64,000 nucleotides of DNA from contig NW_024881322.1 of assembly GCF_018691265.1 (NCBI RefSeq), positions 1,984,001 to 2,048,000 of the forward strand, in the 5' to 3' direction. Made by a program: the position numbers and the translations under genes. Origin of the DNA: Tyto alba. Its lineage: Eukaryota > Chordata > Aves > Strigiformes > Tytonidae. Below, in pieces: positions 60,361 through 64,000 of this stretch; the stretch's first letter is position 1, and each line of letters starts with the position of its first letter. The notes below the pieces were generated by a model that did no database searches, had not been told where the DNA came from, and worked only from the letters and a program-made list of their open reading frames with translations.

Positions 60361-62995
60361 GTAAGTGGTTGTTCTATTTCTACTGATTGCAATGAAATAG
60401 GAGTGAGAGTGTGTGGGTGTGTGTTTGGAGTTTGTTCATGCATACTTTTTTAAGTCGCCTGTCTCAATCGTTTTAACTGCTGAGATAAGTAGGGGATGTG
60501 GTGTAGTCTTCAGGTTTTTTCCTGTTGCCACTTAGAATTTGGAGAGCTGCTCGGATGGCAGTATTTTCCAGATCTTTCAGAATCTACTCAAAAAGATCTG
60601 ATACAGAAGCTCCTGTGTGTGAGATTTGTAAGCCTTTACTCTATAACCTAATATTTTGATTCCCTTGAAAAATGCAAGTGATCTTACTCATTGATCTGTG
60701 GAGGAAAAAAAAAAGCCTGGGAGGATAGGTGAAACATGCTGATCTTAAACCTTCTATAGAACTATTTTTACACTTTTTTTTTTTTTTTATTTTTTTTTTT
60801 ATTTAATGCCTACCTCTTAATCCAATTAGAAGATGGAGGCTCTGGTCCTTTCTTGTTTGTAAGTTTAAACAAAAAATTATCTTCTGCCTTTGTCTTTAGA
60901 GGTATTTGTCTCCTGGTTGCCTGACCTGGAAAAGGTTCTCTTGTTTCCCTGTAATATTGTGGTACTGTTTCTTTGTGGGATATCTTTCTTTGGCGTGTCC
61001 TTGAAACTGAGATGGAATAGTTCAAAAGAGCAATTGCTGTAGAGGAAATCTACCTAGTAGAGGTAACAGGTGTTGGAGTAAGTAATGAGACCAAAGACTG
61101 CTATTTATATGTTTAGACAGGAGGAATATGCAGTTTTTATTGGGCAATACTAAAGGCAGACATCCATTATATATATAACTTAAGAAAGGTGTGTGGTGCT
61201 TGTAGAAAGACGTCTTGCTGGAGAACAACTGCCATAAAAACTCCAGCTATCTCGTTATCCATAGATGGACCAGTCTGTCTTCTGAAGCAGGTGGAGCTAG
61301 TTTTCAAAACTCTTCCTAAAGCTGAAGTCAGCATTGTGTGCAGTTTGTCTTTTCTGAAGTTTTTATCAAAAGAAGGTGTTATTCTGTTGCGCAGCGTATC
61401 TGTTTATTTAAAAATGCCTATCCTTCTGAGGCTGTCTAGTAGAAGCTAAATACACTATACAAAAATGTTAATAATTAAACTTGTGAAATAACTGCTTTTT
61501 GATAGAGTAATGCAAAAGCACAATTACAACAGAGGCTGTTTCTCATTAGTGGGAATGACATACTAGCTTTAGAATATGTAATGATGCATAAGCCCTAGTG
61601 GTTATAATTGGCGTAGAAATGTACTATATCCTTGGGTGCTAAAAGCCATAAGCTATTTATTTTCATACTTACAAAGAGTATAGTACATTGTGGTATAAAT
61701 CTCACACGGATTGTCTTACTTGCATTTTTTTTAATATAATTTATATCCATATGGTTCAAATATAAATTCATCCCCCTATTAGCATCCTGCTGGTGATACA
61801 GTGTACTGATAAATTAGTATCTCATGTCTGGAAAGCCTGTTTGAATTCAGATTTCACAAGTAGGTAAATCAAATCTACCTGATCTTCCTGATACAGTTAG
61901 CCTTGTTGTCCCAGGGTTTCTGTAACACCTGAGCTTGCACAATATATTAGTGATTCATTAGCTAAATATCTTGCAGGTGTATGTGGTGTGGGGGGGGTTG
62001 GGGGATTTCTTAGAAGCACTAAATTCACATATGTGAGGAGTGGATTTGAAGGAGCTCTGTGTCATGCTAGGCTCTAGCCTAAACTAGGAGTAAATGGTGT
62101 AGAAGTTCATGGTGTAAAATGATTTTGAAACCGGGGATAATGTGTATTAAAATAACTGGTGGTATTTTAGTAGACGCCATATTGCATTGATACTTCTGCA
62201 ATTATCAAAACAAGTTTGATTATAAGATCTGCATGTGACACACATGGTGTGGATATGGAAAGATGATACAGATATGAAAGTCCATAGTACAGTGTTTTTT
62301 CTTGGTGCTTCAGAAGACAAATATACGTAAGTGGATGAAAGAAGTATAGGAATAAATCATGAAGATTGTGTTTTTTCTTCAAAAATAAGTTAGTAAATAA
62401 CTAATCTCATTTATTACCTATTCTAAAAATATCTATATTTCACTTTTGAGTAAGGTGAAGTGATTCTGAAAGAATAATTTTATTTCCTATGAGTTAAAGA
62501 ATAGCTTTTATGAAACTAGTATGAAGTATGGAATGGAGCATCACTGAGTTAGGGAGAAATACAGATATAACTTCCCACAACAGGCAGACAAACCCCTTTA
62601 ATAATGCCTTTCTGGAATATATGTGAATTTTAGAATATATTTGCTTAATCTGAGTAAATTACCTGGCTGAAGGGTAGAGCTTTGCAGCACCAGTTTAGTT
62701 TAGGGCTCAGCACTTAAATTTGTAATCTAGGTGACATGCAGAACTTGAGGGGAAAACTGAGGTTCTGAGGTCCAAAGCTGAACAGAGCATTGGTAGAAAA
62801 TTAAGCAAACTTTCACCTCTGATTTTAATGCTACAGTAGCATATTTATTGTTTCTTGAGGTTTTTGCTTAGTGTTTGTTTTTTTTTTTTTTTTTTTTTTA
62901 CTATGGGAGTTTACATGGTTGAGATTGGTGAAGATGACTGTGTATGTGATGAAGATGTGTGTGAATATTTGACAAGTCTGTCTTTTATTTTGCAG
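60361..62995. other. possible intron; AT-rich non-coding
   Basis: Lies between the candidate donor at 60361 and the acceptor at 62995. Contains T tracts at 60774-60788 and 62878-62899 and no other supported feature. Confidence 0.35.
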
Positions 62996-63064
62996 AGAAC
63001 TACAGCCAACAAGACTTCTGGTGCTCCTTCCTACAGCAGATGGTCCAGTTCACAGCCTCATCAG
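62996..63064 (+). CDS. candidate 69-nt internal exon, unidentified
   Basis: The acceptor GTCTGTCTTTTATTTTGCAG ends at 62995 and the donor TCAG|GTAATA begins at 63065. The 69 bases are open in all three frames. Frame 0 gives a serine-rich disordered-type peptide (NKTSGAPSYSRWSSSQPHQ). Phase 1, matching the donor at 60361, gives a peptide containing YSQQDFWCSFLQQMVQF. Base composition (about half GC, no CpG) differs from its AT-rich surroundings. A splice pair of this quality around a length divisible by three is a reasonable exon candidate, but neither peptide is recognised. Confidence 0.35.
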
Positions 63065-64000
63065 GTAATATGTCCTTGTCGAAAAGGATATGAAGCTCAG
63101 GGTGGCACGTGTTTCCTGCTGAAATGAATCTGTGAGGGGATCTGAGAGTTTTATCTACCTGCCTGAGCCCAACTAGGTCATGCTGATCTGAGGCTGTCGC
63201 AGGATTTCCTGTGGCAAACTGATGAATTTGCTGCTCATGGAGGGGGCTGGTACAGCTGTGACTCCTCCAGTGGTGGGGTGTCAGGGAGGGATATTATGGC
63301 TGGATTCCCCTATCCTTTGCATCTTATCACTTAAGTTACAAGTGTGTGTGTGATGCTCTCTGGTGACTTGTGAAGTCATCTTTTCCCATACTACTCCTCC
63401 CACCCTCAGTATTTTTAGCACTACTTAAAACAACCGTGTTGTGAAGTGGTTATGATGGCCAAAACTTTCAGGAAAACTTTTTATAAACCCAGATTGAAGC
63501 TGGAAAATTGTTCAGTGATAGCCAGGAAGCAATGTGACTTTTATAAGAATTTAAGTGGTGTTTCTCTTACTTTATCAAGGCCAAAAGACTTTTGATTATA
63601 GACAAGGACATGTAATCAGATAATGTGTATTTCAACCGATCGAACTTCCTCTTTAAAAATTTTTCAACTGTTTGTTCAGTATTTCTTGTATTAACATTGC
63701 TTTCCTACAACGGCTACTTCTGATTTTTTCAGACCTCCTAACTTCACTTCCTCTTAGAAAAAAACCCAAACCAACAAACCTTCCCCCACAACCTTGACAC
63801 TGAAAAATGTAAATTATCCTGGTGAGCAAATCCTTGATCTGACATGCTGGATTTTTTTTTTTTTATGAAGGGTGTGTATACACTAACAGAAGTTGAGATT
63901 TGGCCTTGAAAACTAAAGCCAAAGAAATTATTAATTTCCCATGCTAATTTGAGTATAAATGAAAGAAGGTGGTCAAATGCTTCATGGCCTGTTAGCTACC
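63065..64000. other. non-coding stretch
   Basis: No supported feature apart from a 13-nt T tract at 63852-63864 and an acceptor-like TTCTGATTTTTTCAG ending at 63732, which could begin a further exon of the model described upstream. Confidence 0.4.

Overview
This 64 kb window looks like avian nuclear DNA. The main evidence is a well preserved 3' end of a chicken-repeat-1 (CR1) LINE on the minus strand at about 27270-27499. It carries the reverse-transcriptase tail and ends in ATTCTATG-type octamers. The window is also poor in interspersed repeats, with only a few much older CR1/L3-like scraps and two MIR-type SINE fossils. Turtle or crocodilian DNA also carries CR1, but usually more of it, so a bird is the better reading. 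The species and locus cannot be named.

No protein-coding gene can be identified with confidence. Nearly all open frames are short, start at non-ATG codons or overlap on both strands, as chance predicts. The window reads as a gene-poor intergenic or long-intron region. Several exon-like objects stand out. On the plus strand: a terminal-exon-like acceptor at 1952; a 132 bp non-coding exon candidate with a perfect donor at 25717-25848; a 36-nt microexon candidate at 36522-36557; an exon-like open frame at 44685-44912; and a possible promoter plus first exon (TATA box at 59814, donor at 60361) that stays in frame with a 69-nt exon candidate at 62996-63064. On the minus strand: two terminal-exon-like coding stretches at 33720-33948 and 39617-39853. 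All are inferences from splice signals, open frames and codon or CpG character.

Layout. 1-20 kb is AT-rich non-coding sequence with homopolymers, small tandem duplications, palindromes and old repeats. 20.6-30 kb contains three CpG-rich patches (20.6, 25.0-25.35 and 29.0-29.5 kb), a MIR SINE at 24.15 kb and the CR1 copy. 31.2-32.7 kb is dense in TAAT/ATTA motifs and looks like conserved regulatory DNA. 33-47 kb holds the minus-strand exon candidates and an older CR1 copy at 44 kb. 47-58 kb is largely featureless. 58.7-64 kb has a CpG-rich patch, the promoter/first-exon candidate and the 69-nt exon candidate. About two dozen A/T tracts of 11-36 nt and three long G tracts are scattered throughout.

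I found no tRNA, rRNA, snRNA, CRISPR or intact mobile element. No system of cooperating genes can be described. The most useful leads are the plus-strand gene model at 59.8-63.1 kb, the microexon and the two minus-strand coding-like exons.
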